Source of the DNA: Pseudomonas sp. BGI-2
Lineage (GTDB): Bacteria; Pseudomonadota; Gammaproteobacteria; Pseudomonadales; Pseudomonadaceae
Length of the DNA stretch: 64,000 bases
Assembly (NCBI RefSeq): GCF_004310295.1
Contig: NZ_SISB01000023.1
Location: 1-64,000 of the forward strand
Reading direction: 5' to 3'
Every line of letters starts with the position of its first letter. The first letter of the stretch is position 1. Below, one piece after another: positions 31,673 to 40,820 of the stretch. A model generated the notes under the pieces. It was not told where the DNA came from. It saw only the letters and a list, made by a program, of their open reading frames with translations, and did not search any database. The position numbers and the translations under genes are program-made.

Positions 31673-33445
31673 TCAGATTCCTTGTTCACTGAACCACAGG
31701 TTCAGGGCCGCCAATTGCCACAGCTTGGAGCCGCGCAACGGGGTCAACTGGCCTTGCGGATCGGTCAGCAGGCGGTCGAGCATGGCCGGGTTGAACAGGC
31801 CGCGATCCTGGCTTGGATCAAGCAGCAGTTCGCGCACCCAGTTCAGCGTGTCGCCCTGCAAATGCTTCAGGCCAGGGACCGGGAAGTAACCTTTTTTTCG
31901 GTCAATCACTTCACTCGGAATCACCCGTCGCGCAGCTTCTTTCAACACTTGCTTGCCGCCATCCGGCAGTTTGAATTTGCCGGGCACCCGGGCTGACAGT
32001 TCCACCAGGCGATAGTCAAGAAACGGCGTACGCGCTTCCAGGCCCCAGGCCATGGTCATGTTGTCGACGCGTTTGACCGGGTCGTCCACCAGCATCACCG
32101 TGCTGTCCAGACGCAAGGCTTTGTCCACCGCCGCATCGGCGCCGGGTTGTGCGAAATGCTCCTTCACGAAGTCACCGGCTGCGTCATTCGCCGTCAGCCA
32201 TTTCGGTTGCACGGTGGCGGCGTAATCCTCGTAGCTGCGGTCGAAGAACGCATCGCGATAGGCCGCGTACGGATCGGCGGCGCCATCGACTTGCGGATAC
32301 CAGTGATAACCGGCGAACAATTCGTCCGCACCCTGGCCGCTCTGCACCACTTTGCAATGCTTGGCCACTTCCCGGGACAGCAAGTAAAAGGCGATGCAGT
32401 CATGGCTGACCATCGGCTCGCTCATGGCGCGGAACGCCGCGGGCAGTTGCTCGATGATCTCTTTCTCATCGATGCGCAGTTGGTGGTGCTGCGTGTTGTA
32501 GTGCTTGGCGATCAAGTCCGAATACTGGAACTCATCGCCACGTTCGCCGCCGGCATCCTGAAAACCGATGGAGAAGGTCGACAGATTCTCCACGCCGACT
32601 TCACGTAACAGGCCCACCAACATGCTCGAATCGACACCGCCCGAAAGCAGTACGCCGACGTCCACGGCCGCACGTTGACGAATCGCCACCGCGTCGCGGG
32701 TGCTGTCGAGTACGCGGTCACGCCAGTCTTCGAGTGTCAGATTCATCTCGTCGGCGTGTGGGCCGTAGGGCAGGGTCCACCAGGTTTTCTGCTCGGTGCT
32801 GCCGTCCGCTTCGATGCGCATCCACGTTGCAGGCGGCAGTTTTTCGATGCCGGCCAGCAAGGTGCGCGGGGCAGGAACCACCGCGTGGAAATTCAGATAG
32901 TGATTGAGCGCCACCGGGTCGAGGATCGGGTTGATGTCGCCGCCCTTGAGCAACGCCGGTAACGCCGAGGCGAAGCGCAGGCGCTGGCCGGTGCGCGACA
33001 GGTACAGCGGCTTCACGCCGAGACGGTCACGAGCGATAAACAGACGCTTGGCGTCACGCTCCCAGATGGCGAAGGCGAACATGCCATTGAGTTTCGGCAG
33101 CAGCGCTTCACCCCAGGCGTGATAGCCCTTGAGCAGCACCTCGGTGTCACCACCGGAATAGAAGGCATAGCCGAGGCTTTCAAGCTCGGTGCGCAGTTCC
33201 GGGAAGTTGTAAATCGCGCCGTTGAAGGCCAGGGACAAGCCCAACGGGTTGTCGACCATCGGCTGAGCCGAGCCGTCCGACAGGTCCATGATTTTCAGGC
33301 GACGGTGGCCCAAGGCAATCGGCCCTTGGCTGTGAAAGCCCCACGCATCCGGACCGCGAGGGGCCAAGTGATGGGTGATTCGTTCAACGGCCGCGAGGTC
33401 CGCAGGTTGTTGATCAAAGCGTAACTCGCCAGCTAATCCGCACAT
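31673..33445 (-). CDS. asnO: N-acetylglutaminylglutamine amidotransferase (AsnO-type)
   Basis: Protein of 590 residues, an asparagine-synthase-like amidotransferase that converts NAGG to the amide NAGGN. Cys2 (MCGLAGEL) is the glutaminase nucleophile. RGPDAWGFH and FNGAIYNF are in the N-terminal class II domain. The synthase domain starts with the PP-loop LLSGGVDSSMLV (about 260-271) and has SGQGADELFAGYHWYPQ. ATG at 33445 follows AAGGACTTT. First gene of the three-gene NAGGN operon; osmotic control is likely but no element is recognised. Confidence 0.94.
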   Translation of the reverse strand: MCGLAGELRFDQQPADLAAVERITHHLAPRGPDAWGFHSQGPIALGHRRLKIMDLSDGSAQPMVDNPLGLSLAFNGAIYNFPELRTELESLGYAFYSGGDTEVLLKGYHAWGEALLPKLNGMFAFAIWERDAKRLFIARDRLGVKPLYLSRTGQRLRFASALPALLKGGDINPILDPVALNHYLNFHAVVPAPRTLLAGIEKLPPATWMRIEADGSTEQKTWWTLPYGPHADEMNLTLEDWRDRVLDSTRDAVAIRQRAAVDVGVLLSGGVDSSMLVGLLREVGVENLSTFSIGFQDAGGERGDEFQYSDLIAKHYNTQHHQLRIDEKEIIEQLPAAFRAMSEPMVSHDCIAFYLLSREVAKHCKVVQSGQGADELFAGYHWYPQVDGAADPYAAYRDAFFDRSYEDYAATVQPKWLTANDAAGDFVKEHFAQPGADAAVDKALRLDSTVMLVDDPVKRVDNMTMAWGLEARTPFLDYRLVELSARVPGKFKLPDGGKQVLKEAARRVIPSEVIDRKKGYFPVPGLKHLQGDTLNWVRELLLDPSQDRGLFNPAMLDRLLTDPQGQLTPLRGSKLWQLAALNLWFSEQGI

Positions 33446-33741
33446 AAAGTCCTTACCGGTTTTTCCGTTGGGGAGGGTTTATCGATACCCGGCCAAAACG
33501 GCGGGTACTCAGAAACTGACCCGCCTCGGTTGTGGGAGTTTTAGAACGATGGGTTATAAGCAGGGATTGCTGGACGGCTGGCAGGCACGGCAGAAATGAC
33601 TTTGGCCGTGGCGGTAATTATTGCTGGGATGCATAGAAGTTGCTGCTTGGATGCGCTGCAGTTCGACCCGGTATTCGAATTATCAATTGCCTGCCGGGCT
33701 TCCTAAACTGAGCGTCTCTTATCGCAATAAGGATATTGCTC

Positions 33742-36700
33742 ATGCTGGCTACGACTGCCAAAACCGCCCCGGTAGCGGTGCCAATGACATCGGCACAACG
33801 TCTCGAAGCGTTGTTGGAACACACTGGCGATCTGGACAAGGCGCAAGTGCTGCAAGCGTCTATTCCACAATGGTTGGCGACTGCAGATCTGAGCGTGGTA
33901 CAGGCTCTGAAGGTTGCGTTCGAGCAGTCTTTTGTTGCCCAGGGCAAGGTCACAGAGGCGCTCAAAAAGCTCAAGCCGTTGGACGCGTTCTGCAAAGAGC
34001 AACTGACCGGGTTCCTCAAGGGTAAATGGACGATCGATTTCGACGTCAATCGGGACACGCTGGACATCACAAAAAAAACCTACACCTCAACAGGTGTGCT
34101 CCCAGTCATCGGCTCCACGGATAAAGAAACTACCACCTCACGCAGCCTGCTCCAGGCGGCCATGGAAAACTTCACCTCTGAGGAAACGAGGAGCGGCGGT
34201 TTTCCAGCGGACTCGGTCATACGAATCAACGAACAGGCCCAATCAGACGCTGAAACAACCCCTGAAAAATTCGCCGCACTCTGTCGTGAACTCGATCTGG
34301 GGGCCCGCTATCAGCGCCATATCGACGAGGCCTTGGCATTGCCGGCCAAACCCGCAGATGATGCGCCTGTCGATAATCGGGCCAGCGTCGCGGATATCCG
34401 GCGGTTGAAGGTGCTGGACATGCGAGTCGCCCTCCACATGGCCTCTCTGAAGAAGGCCATCACGCCCGCTGCTTACACAATGCTGCTGAGTGTGATCGAT
34501 CAGGATCTCCCTGCGGCTCAAACCAAGGATGCTCTTTTTGATGGCGGGCCGGTGCAGTGGCAGGGCTTGATGATTCATGACACCTGCCTCTGTGGGGCGC
34601 TGGTATTTACCAAAGCCTCCATCGATACCGAGCCGAAGGCCCGATGTGTGGTTTACATGCCGAACGAACCCCGGCGACCGCTGTATGAATACGCCTCGCT
34701 GGATGAGTTCAAGGTCTACCTTACCCTCCACTTGCAAAGCAAAAGCTACAGAAAAACGTTCGCCGAGCAGTACCTGCACGGCCACGATAAAACCGGGTTT
34801 TTTACCCGGTTTGACAAGGGCAAGTCCTTGGGTACGCTCGCTGCTGCTCCTGCCGACACTTGCCTGGCCGATTTTTTCTTCAGTACTTTTGTCAGCACGA
34901 CTCAAAAAGACGCGCGAACTCTTGCCGTGCCGACTGAAGATGTCGATGAGCAACAACGGGAAAAAAACCTTCAGACATTGCTGGATGGCGGTCTTCTTCT
35001 ACTAAACGCAGCCGCTTTTTTCATACCCGTAATCGGCCAATTGATGCTGGCTGCGGCGGTCGTCGACATCGTCAGTGAGGTGTATGAAGGTGTGGTTGAC
35101 TGGACGCACGGCGAGCGGACCGAGGCGTTATCCCATTTGCTCGGTGTTGTGGAAAACGTCGCTCAGCTGGCAGCGTTTGCCATCGGAGGAAAAATCGTCG
35201 CGACAGCTATCAGTAAGGGTGCGAAGGAGCAGGCGGCATTCTTCGACGGTTTCGAGGCCGTCACTCGCGCTGATGGCAAAGCAAGGTTATGGAAACCCGA
35301 CCTCGAACCCTATAAACAGACCACGGCTCTGCCAGTCGACCTGCAACCTGATGCGCAAGGTCTTTACCGACATGCCGGACAGACGTCGATCGTCATGGAA
35401 GGAGCCCCTTATCGAGCCACCCGCAACGCTGCGGGATCGGCATGGACCCTCAATCATCCTGTGCGCACTGACGCCTTTCAGCCTGCCGTGGAACGAAATG
35501 TGGAAGGTGGCTGGCGGCATGTTTATGAACACGCGCACGAGTGGCGCGGCGGTGCTTATGCACTGGGACGAACGGACCCGCGCCTGAGCGATCTCGGCAG
35601 TGATCTGGAAGCGATTGCCGACATGACCGACATGACGCCTGACACGTTGCACCAGCTCCATGAAAGCCACCTCAAGTTACCGCAGCGGCTGAATGATTGT
35701 ATTGAGCGCATCAGGATTGACCGACGCATCACCGCGATGGTCGCGGCAATGGAGCGGGGAGAGACCGCGAACAAGGACTTCATTCAGGAGCAACTGCATA
35801 CACTGCCGAGGCTGCCCGGCTGGCCGGCGGAGCGCTTCATTGAAGTACGCGACGAGGAGGACCTGGTCGTGTCCCGCTTCCCCAAGACAGCACCACACGA
35901 CGATGACGAAAACAGCGTGCACGTTCCTCAGGCGGATCTGGATTCGGGGAAATTGCTCGATACCGTGATCAGTGGCCTTTATCCGACAGACGTGGAGGGC
36001 ATGCTCGGTCGCACGACCACTGAATCCAAATCGCAGCTGTTGGCAAAGAAGATCGCGACAAGCCTCAAGAGTGATCGCCAGCCGCTGTTTCAGTGGCTCT
36101 ATGAAACCTGGGACGGCACTGCCGCCGGTGACGTGGCGATACTGCGCGAACACGCCGCTGACCTTCCCACACAGGTGTGTCAGGAATTGCTGGATAACGC
36201 TTCTGGCTGGGATCGCAGCTTTCTGCGTGACCGCAAGATCCTCGGAGTGGATCTCGCCGGGCAGGTCAGTGAGACACAGGCGGTGATCAGGCTGGACCGT
36301 GCGCTCACCGGGTTGCATCTCCCGCAACTGGCCAATGCCGACACCGACAAGCTGACGATCGGGTTGATGGATAGGGTGCAAGGCTGGGATGACAGCGGTC
36401 GACTTGAAGTGCGACAGGGTTCAGTGACCGGCACCTTGCTGGACAGCGTGGGCGACGCGGATGCGCCGTCACGCGGGATAATCGTCAAGACGTCCAACGG
36501 CTATCAGGTCACCCAAACCAATGGCAGTGTGTTTAGCACAGCAGTGAGCGAAACGCTGCTTGAGTCGATACTGGATGCATTGTCTGCCACCCAGCGCACC
36601 CGCATGGGATTCACTGGCACCGACAGGCTGGATATCCCGACGCTACGGTCACGCCTGTCGAGGGCCGCCACCGGCGATCCGGCACATGCCGGCCGGGTGC

Positions 36701-38556
36701 TACGGGGGGAGCGCAGTGACACACCCAAACATCTTTCTGCCTGTGTCCTGGCGGATCCCCCCGCTGCGGGCTCTCATGCAAGGGGCATGATTCGTAAAGT
36801 CAGAAAGCTCTATCCGCTGTTCACCGATGCCCAGGTTTCGACGTTTCTCGACAACGCCGGCAGCACCCAGATGCAGCGGGTGAATCGAATCAAGGAGCTG
36901 CAACAGCAACTGAAAAACCTGATCGGCGTGTTGCACACCTGGCGTGACGATGAAGTGGCAATGAAGAAGCTGCCGGGGTCGCTCAACGATATCCGTGTCA
37001 GCCGTCGTCAAGTGGCCAATGCCATCGAAAACTGCTGGCGCCGGATAGCCTGGCAAAATCAGCCTTCTGCAATGCTCACGCTGGAGCGCAACCCTGTAGG
37101 CCCATTGCCAGCGCTGACCGAACAGGATGTCGCCCATGTGCGCAGCCTTTCAGTCAAGGACATGCAGGCGGGTGATGAACTGGCGTATTTCCTCAAATCG
37201 TTCAAAGGACTTGTCACCCTGAAACTGGACCGCAATCAACTCACACGATTGCCTGAAGTGTTGTCGCACATGCCTGATCTTGAGTATTTGAGCCTGGAGG
37301 GCAATCAGATACAACTGACTGAACACACCTTGCGCAAACTGGCCGACATGCGCAATTTGCGCACGTTGGGGCTGAGCGGCAATCGCTTGGGGGCCACAAT
37401 TGATGTCAGCAAAATGCTGGATCTGAAAGAGCTGTTACTGCGCGATACCCACGCTACGGAACTGCCTGTCGGGCTTGCCCGCTTGCCGTATCTGGACTTG
37501 GTGGACCTGCGAGGAAACCAGATTCGGGAGTTGCCGCAATGGCTGTTCCAACTCCCTCAGCGATTCGCTCGGGCGATCAACTTGCGCCATAACCCCATAT
37601 CCGCGGCGAGCCGTACAAGGCTAATTACCTACCGTAACAATACGGGCGTCGGGATGGGGCTGCTGCCAAATGATACTGCGGTGCTCGATGATCAAAGAGC
37701 TCGAGACCTGTGGATGCCAAAGCCGGTTGAAGAGACCTATGCCAGTCGTAATCGTGCATGGCTGGCGCTGAAGAACGAACCCGGATCGAAAGAATTCTTT
37801 GAATTGCTGGCAGAAGTCGGGAGCTCGGCGGATAGCCGCTTTGTGAACGAAGACATGACCCGGCGCGTCTGGAGTGTCATTGAGGCGACTCGGACGGACT
37901 CGGCGTTATGCACCCAATTGCTGTCGATGGCAGTGAAAGCCAATTGCGCTGATGACGCGGCGACGCTCTTCAGTAATCTTGAGGTCACCGTCGAGATCGA
38001 CAGGGTGGTTCGACAGTCCGCCAACGCCCATGATCAGGCCGCTCGGCTACTGAGACTTGGGCGAAGCCTGTTCCGTCTGGATTATCTTTCCAGAATGGCT
38101 AGGGAAAAGGCCCAAGCCAATCCTGCACTCGATGCAGTGGAAGTAGAGCTGGCTTATCGCACTGGCCTGGCCGACAGGCTCGAACTGGTCGGTCAGCCCC
38201 GGCATATGCGTTATGCATCACTAAGTGGCGTAACAGCAAAGGATCTGGATGCTGCCTACAACAAGGTCATTACCGCAGAAATCTCACCTGAGCTATCGAC
38301 TTACATCCGTGGCCGCACGTTCTGGAGCGACTTTTTGCGACAGCATCATGGCAAACAATTCACCGACCTGACGGCGCCCTTTCACGTGCGGATGGAGACA
38401 GCCTTTGAAAACGAGGCGACGCTTGGCGCAAACTACCGAACGCAGGTCGACGGCATCGCCGAAGAATTGAACAAAGCCGAGACTGCTATGTTGAAGCTTC
38501 TGACCGAGAAGGCCATGAAGGCTGACGAGTCAAGGACTTGCTTTGCACTGGACTGA
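33742..38556 (+). CDS. Giant LRR/NEL-type E3 ubiquitin ligase effector-like protein
   Basis: Protein of 1604 residues. ATG 33742 lies 8 nt after AAGGA. Residues about 30-400 resemble the toxin-like N-terminal region (DUF6543 type) found in large Pseudomonas proteins. About 414-450 and 466-490 form a hydrophobic hairpin (LLLLNAAAFFIPVIGQLMLA). About 1154-1290 hold roughly six leucine-rich repeats (LKLDRNQLTRLPEVLSHM, LSLEGNQI, LGLSGNRL, VDLRGNQIRELP). About 1326-1600 are a NEL domain as in IpaH/SspH/SlrP: Cys1402 in NCADDAATLFSNLEV gives the catalytic Cys-x-Asp, followed by LLRLGRSLFRLDYLSRMA and SGVTAKDLDAAY. No signal peptide or secretion gene is visible. Base use looks less G+C-rich than its neighbours. 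Probably delivered into eukaryotic cells. Confidence 0.88.
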   Translation: MLATTAKTAPVAVPMTSAQRLEALLEHTGDLDKAQVLQASIPQWLATADLSVVQALKVAFEQSFVAQGKVTEALKKLKPLDAFCKEQLTGFLKGKWTIDFDVNRDTLDITKKTYTSTGVLPVIGSTDKETTTSRSLLQAAMENFTSEETRSGGFPADSVIRINEQAQSDAETTPEKFAALCRELDLGARYQRHIDEALALPAKPADDAPVDNRASVADIRRLKVLDMRVALHMASLKKAITPAAYTMLLSVIDQDLPAAQTKDALFDGGPVQWQGLMIHDTCLCGALVFTKASIDTEPKARCVVYMPNEPRRPLYEYASLDEFKVYLTLHLQSKSYRKTFAEQYLHGHDKTGFFTRFDKGKSLGTLAAAPADTCLADFFFSTFVSTTQKDARTLAVPTEDVDEQQREKNLQTLLDGGLLLLNAAAFFIPVIGQLMLAAAVVDIVSEVYEGVVDWTHGERTEALSHLLGVVENVAQLAAFAIGGKIVATAISKGAKEQAAFFDGFEAVTRADGKARLWKPDLEPYKQTTALPVDLQPDAQGLYRHAGQTSIVMEGAPYRATRNAAGSAWTLNHPVRTDAFQPAVERNVEGGWRHVYEHAHEWRGGAYALGRTDPRLSDLGSDLEAIADMTDMTPDTLHQLHESHLKLPQRLNDCIERIRIDRRITAMVAAMERGETANKDFIQEQLHTLPRLPGWPAERFIEVRDEEDLVVSRFPKTAPHDDDENSVHVPQADLDSGKLLDTVISGLYPTDVEGMLGRTTTESKSQLLAKKIATSLKSDRQPLFQWLYETWDGTAAGDVAILREHAADLPTQVCQELLDNASGWDRSFLRDRKILGVDLAGQVSETQAVIRLDRALTGLHLPQLANADTDKLTIGLMDRVQGWDDSGRLEVRQGSVTGTLLDSVGDADAPSRGIIVKTSNGYQVTQTNGSVFSTAVSETLLESILDALSATQRTRMGFTGTDRLDIPTLRSRLSRAATGDPAHAGRVLRGERSDTPKHLSACVLADPPAAGSHARGMIRKVRKLYPLFTDAQVSTFLDNAGSTQMQRVNRIKELQQQLKNLIGVLHTWRDDEVAMKKLPGSLNDIRVSRRQVANAIENCWRRIAWQNQPSAMLTLERNPVGPLPALTEQDVAHVRSLSVKDMQAGDELAYFLKSFKGLVTLKLDRNQLTRLPEVLSHMPDLEYLSLEGNQIQLTEHTLRKLADMRNLRTLGLSGNRLGATIDVSKMLDLKELLLRDTHATELPVGLARLPYLDLVDLRGNQIRELPQWLFQLPQRFARAINLRHNPISAASRTRLITYRNNTGVGMGLLPNDTAVLDDQRARDLWMPKPVEETYASRNRAWLALKNEPGSKEFFELLAEVGSSADSRFVNEDMTRRVWSVIEATRTDSALCTQLLSMAVKANCADDAATLFSNLEVTVEIDRVVRQSANAHDQAARLLRLGRSLFRLDYLSRMAREKAQANPALDAVEVELAYRTGLADRLELVGQPRHMRYASLSGVTAKDLDAAYNKVITAEISPELSTYIRGRTFWSDFLRQHHGKQFTDLTAPFHVRMETAFENEATLGANYRTQVDGIAEELNKAETAMLKLLTEKAMKADESRTCFALD

Positions 38557-38561
38557 ACGCC

Positions 38562-40544
38562 TCAGGCCTTGCCTCGAATCAGTCGCCGCAAGGCAAAGCG
38601 ATTCGGATGACACGCCTCGGCCACGGCTCTGGGCAATGGCAGCGGCTCGTTGTCGAGCCAGGCTGCTAGCAACTCGCCTGACAACGGCGCGGTAATCAGC
38701 CCTCGCGAACCGTGGCCGCTGTTGACGTACAAGCCGTCCAGCCATGGGCAAGGGATGTCCGGCGTTTGCCGGGCATCTTTGCTCAGGGCGATGTAGGCGT
38801 CGGCGAAGGCCTGGCTGTCAGCCAAAGGGCCGACGATCGGCAGGTAATCCGGGCTGGTGCAGCGAAATGCCGCGCGACCTTCAAGTGCATCGGGTTGCAA
38901 GGTGTCAGCACCGAGTCGAGCGACCAGATCCACCGAAATTTCTTCGAGCATCTGCAGGTTGCCGGCGTGCTCGGCGGTGGTGGGCGTCAGGTCGTCGTTG
39001 TTGAAATCGAAACTCGCACCCAGGGTGTGTTCACCCAGGCGGGCCGGCGCAACATAACCCTCGGCGCACACCACGGTGCTCAGGTTTTGGCTCGCCGGTG
39101 TCTGGGGCAAGCGGGTGATCTGTCCGCGAATACGTTTGAGCGGCAAATCGCTGCTGAAGTCGAAACGCTTGATGTCGGCCGCACCGGCCAGCACCACCAC
39201 CGGCGCGTTGGCCAGCAACGTGTTGCCATCCCACGCTTGCCATTGCCCCTCGACACGACGCAATTCCAGTACATCGTGATGGGGCAGGAGCTGGATATCC
39301 GGATGCGTGGCTTGCCATGCGCACAGGGCTGGCGGATGCACCCAGCCGCCTTCGGGGTAAAACAGACCGCCCGATTGCAACGCGATACCCGCGCGAATCT
39401 CGGCGTGTTCTCGATCGAGTGTGTGCAGCAAGTCTGCGGGGAACGCTTGCGCCAATTGCGCCTGTCGTTCCGCTTCCTTGGCGTTGAAGGCCAGTTGCAG
39501 CACGCCGCAATCGTCCCAGTCGACGCTGCGCTGCAAATGCTCCAGCAGGCGCCGGGTGTGGCCGAAACCACTGACAATCAACTGTGACAAAGCTGTGCCA
39601 TGGGCCGAAAGCTTGAGGTACAGAACACCCTGTGGATTACCCGAGGCTTCCTGCGCCAACGCATCGTGCCGCTCCAGCAAACTGACGCGCCAACCCCGCG
39701 CCGCCAGGCTGGCGGCGGTGGCGCAACCGGCCAGGCCTGCGCCGATCACCAGCGCATGACGTTCGCCGGTCAAGGGTGTCGGGCGTGCAAACCAGGGTTT
39801 GGCGGCGGCGGCTGTCGGGGCGTCTTCAGGCCAGCCGAGAAACACACCGCGCAGGATTTCCCATTTGTGGCCGATGCCGGGCGTGCGCTTCATCTTGAAA
39901 CCCGCCGCGTTCAGCAGACGGCGTACCCAACCGGTACTGGTGAAAGTGCTGAGGGTCGATCCGGGCGCGGCCAGACGCGCCAGTTCGGCGAACAGTTCGG
40001 CGGTCCACATGTCGGGGTTTTTTGCCGGGGCGAAGCCGTCGAGAAACCAGGCATCAATCTGTGCGTCCAGTTGCGGCAATTGCTCCAGCGCATCACCGAT
40101 CAGCAGTGTCAGGGTGACGCGACCGTTGTCCAGCACCAGTCGCTGGAAGCCTTGATGGATCGCCACGTATTGCGCCAGCAATTGATCGGCAAACGGCTTG
40201 AGCTCTGGCCATAAGGCCAAGGCCCGCTGCAAGTCTGGTTGGCTCAGCGGGTACTTTTCGACGCTGACAAAATGCAGTCGCGCACCGGTCACCGCGTGCT
40301 GCTCGAACAACTGCCAGGCGCAGAGGAAGTTAAGCCCGGTGCCGAAACCGGTTTCGCCAATGACCAATCGACCGCCGTCCGGCAACGCGGCAAAGCGTTC
40401 ACGCAAACCGTTCTGTTCGAGGAATACGTAACGGGTTTCTTCAAGGCCTGACTTGTCCGAAAAATAGACGTCGTCGAACACCCGCGAATACGGGCGACCC
40501 TGGTCGTCCCAGTCAAGTTGGGCGTGAGGCAATACAGGTTTCAT
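38562..40544 (-). CDS. mnmC: Bifunctional tRNA mnm5s2U34 enzyme MnmC
   Basis: Protein of 660 residues that completes the mnm5s2U wobble base in tRNA. The N-terminal methyltransferase MnmD (about 1-235) has GETGFGTGLNFLCAW and the DGFAPAKNPDMW catalytic block. The C-terminal FAD oxidoreductase (about 260-640) has ALVIGAGLAGCATAASLAARGW and NSGHGSRGL. Length equals known fused MnmC. It is convergent with the NEL gene; only 5 bp separate the stop codons. Confidence 0.96.
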   Translation of the reverse strand: MKPVLPHAQLDWDDQGRPYSRVFDDVYFSDKSGLEETRYVFLEQNGLRERFAALPDGGRLVIGETGFGTGLNFLCAWQLFEQHAVTGARLHFVSVEKYPLSQPDLQRALALWPELKPFADQLLAQYVAIHQGFQRLVLDNGRVTLTLLIGDALEQLPQLDAQIDAWFLDGFAPAKNPDMWTAELFAELARLAAPGSTLSTFTSTGWVRRLLNAAGFKMKRTPGIGHKWEILRGVFLGWPEDAPTAAAAKPWFARPTPLTGERHALVIGAGLAGCATAASLAARGWRVSLLERHDALAQEASGNPQGVLYLKLSAHGTALSQLIVSGFGHTRRLLEHLQRSVDWDDCGVLQLAFNAKEAERQAQLAQAFPADLLHTLDREHAEIRAGIALQSGGLFYPEGGWVHPPALCAWQATHPDIQLLPHHDVLELRRVEGQWQAWDGNTLLANAPVVVLAGAADIKRFDFSSDLPLKRIRGQITRLPQTPASQNLSTVVCAEGYVAPARLGEHTLGASFDFNNDDLTPTTAEHAGNLQMLEEISVDLVARLGADTLQPDALEGRAAFRCTSPDYLPIVGPLADSQAFADAYIALSKDARQTPDIPCPWLDGLYVNSGHGSRGLITAPLSGELLAAWLDNEPLPLPRAVAEACHPNRFALRRLIRGKA

Positions 40545-40624
40545 GGCAGGCTCGGCAACGGCAAGGCGGCCATTCTAGCTGATCGACGTGGCGGTGCCTG
40601 CACGACCGCCGACGCGCAGAAAAT

Positions 40625-40732
40625 CCTGTAGCTGCTGCCGAGGCACGAGGCTGCGTTGCGTGTCCGCAGGACCGCCCTCGAGGGCGCGCTGCGCAGCCCA
40701 ACGCAGCCTCGTGCCTCGGCAGCTGCTACAGG
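40625..40732. repeat. Palindrome of the GTAGCAGCTG family
   Basis: The arms 40625-40658 and 40699-40732 are reverse complements with few mismatches (CCTGTAGC-type ends, GAGGCACGAGGCTGCGTTG). It lies between the divergent mnmC and pap genes, within their 276-bp spacer. Confidence 0.92.
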
Positions 40733-40820
40733 GAACTGTGGTTGCGGTGAAGAAATGGATTTCTCCCACGCTGACGAGGTCAATCCGCTAGTCTTGCTCA
40801 ATCTGGGAAGGGAGCCATTC

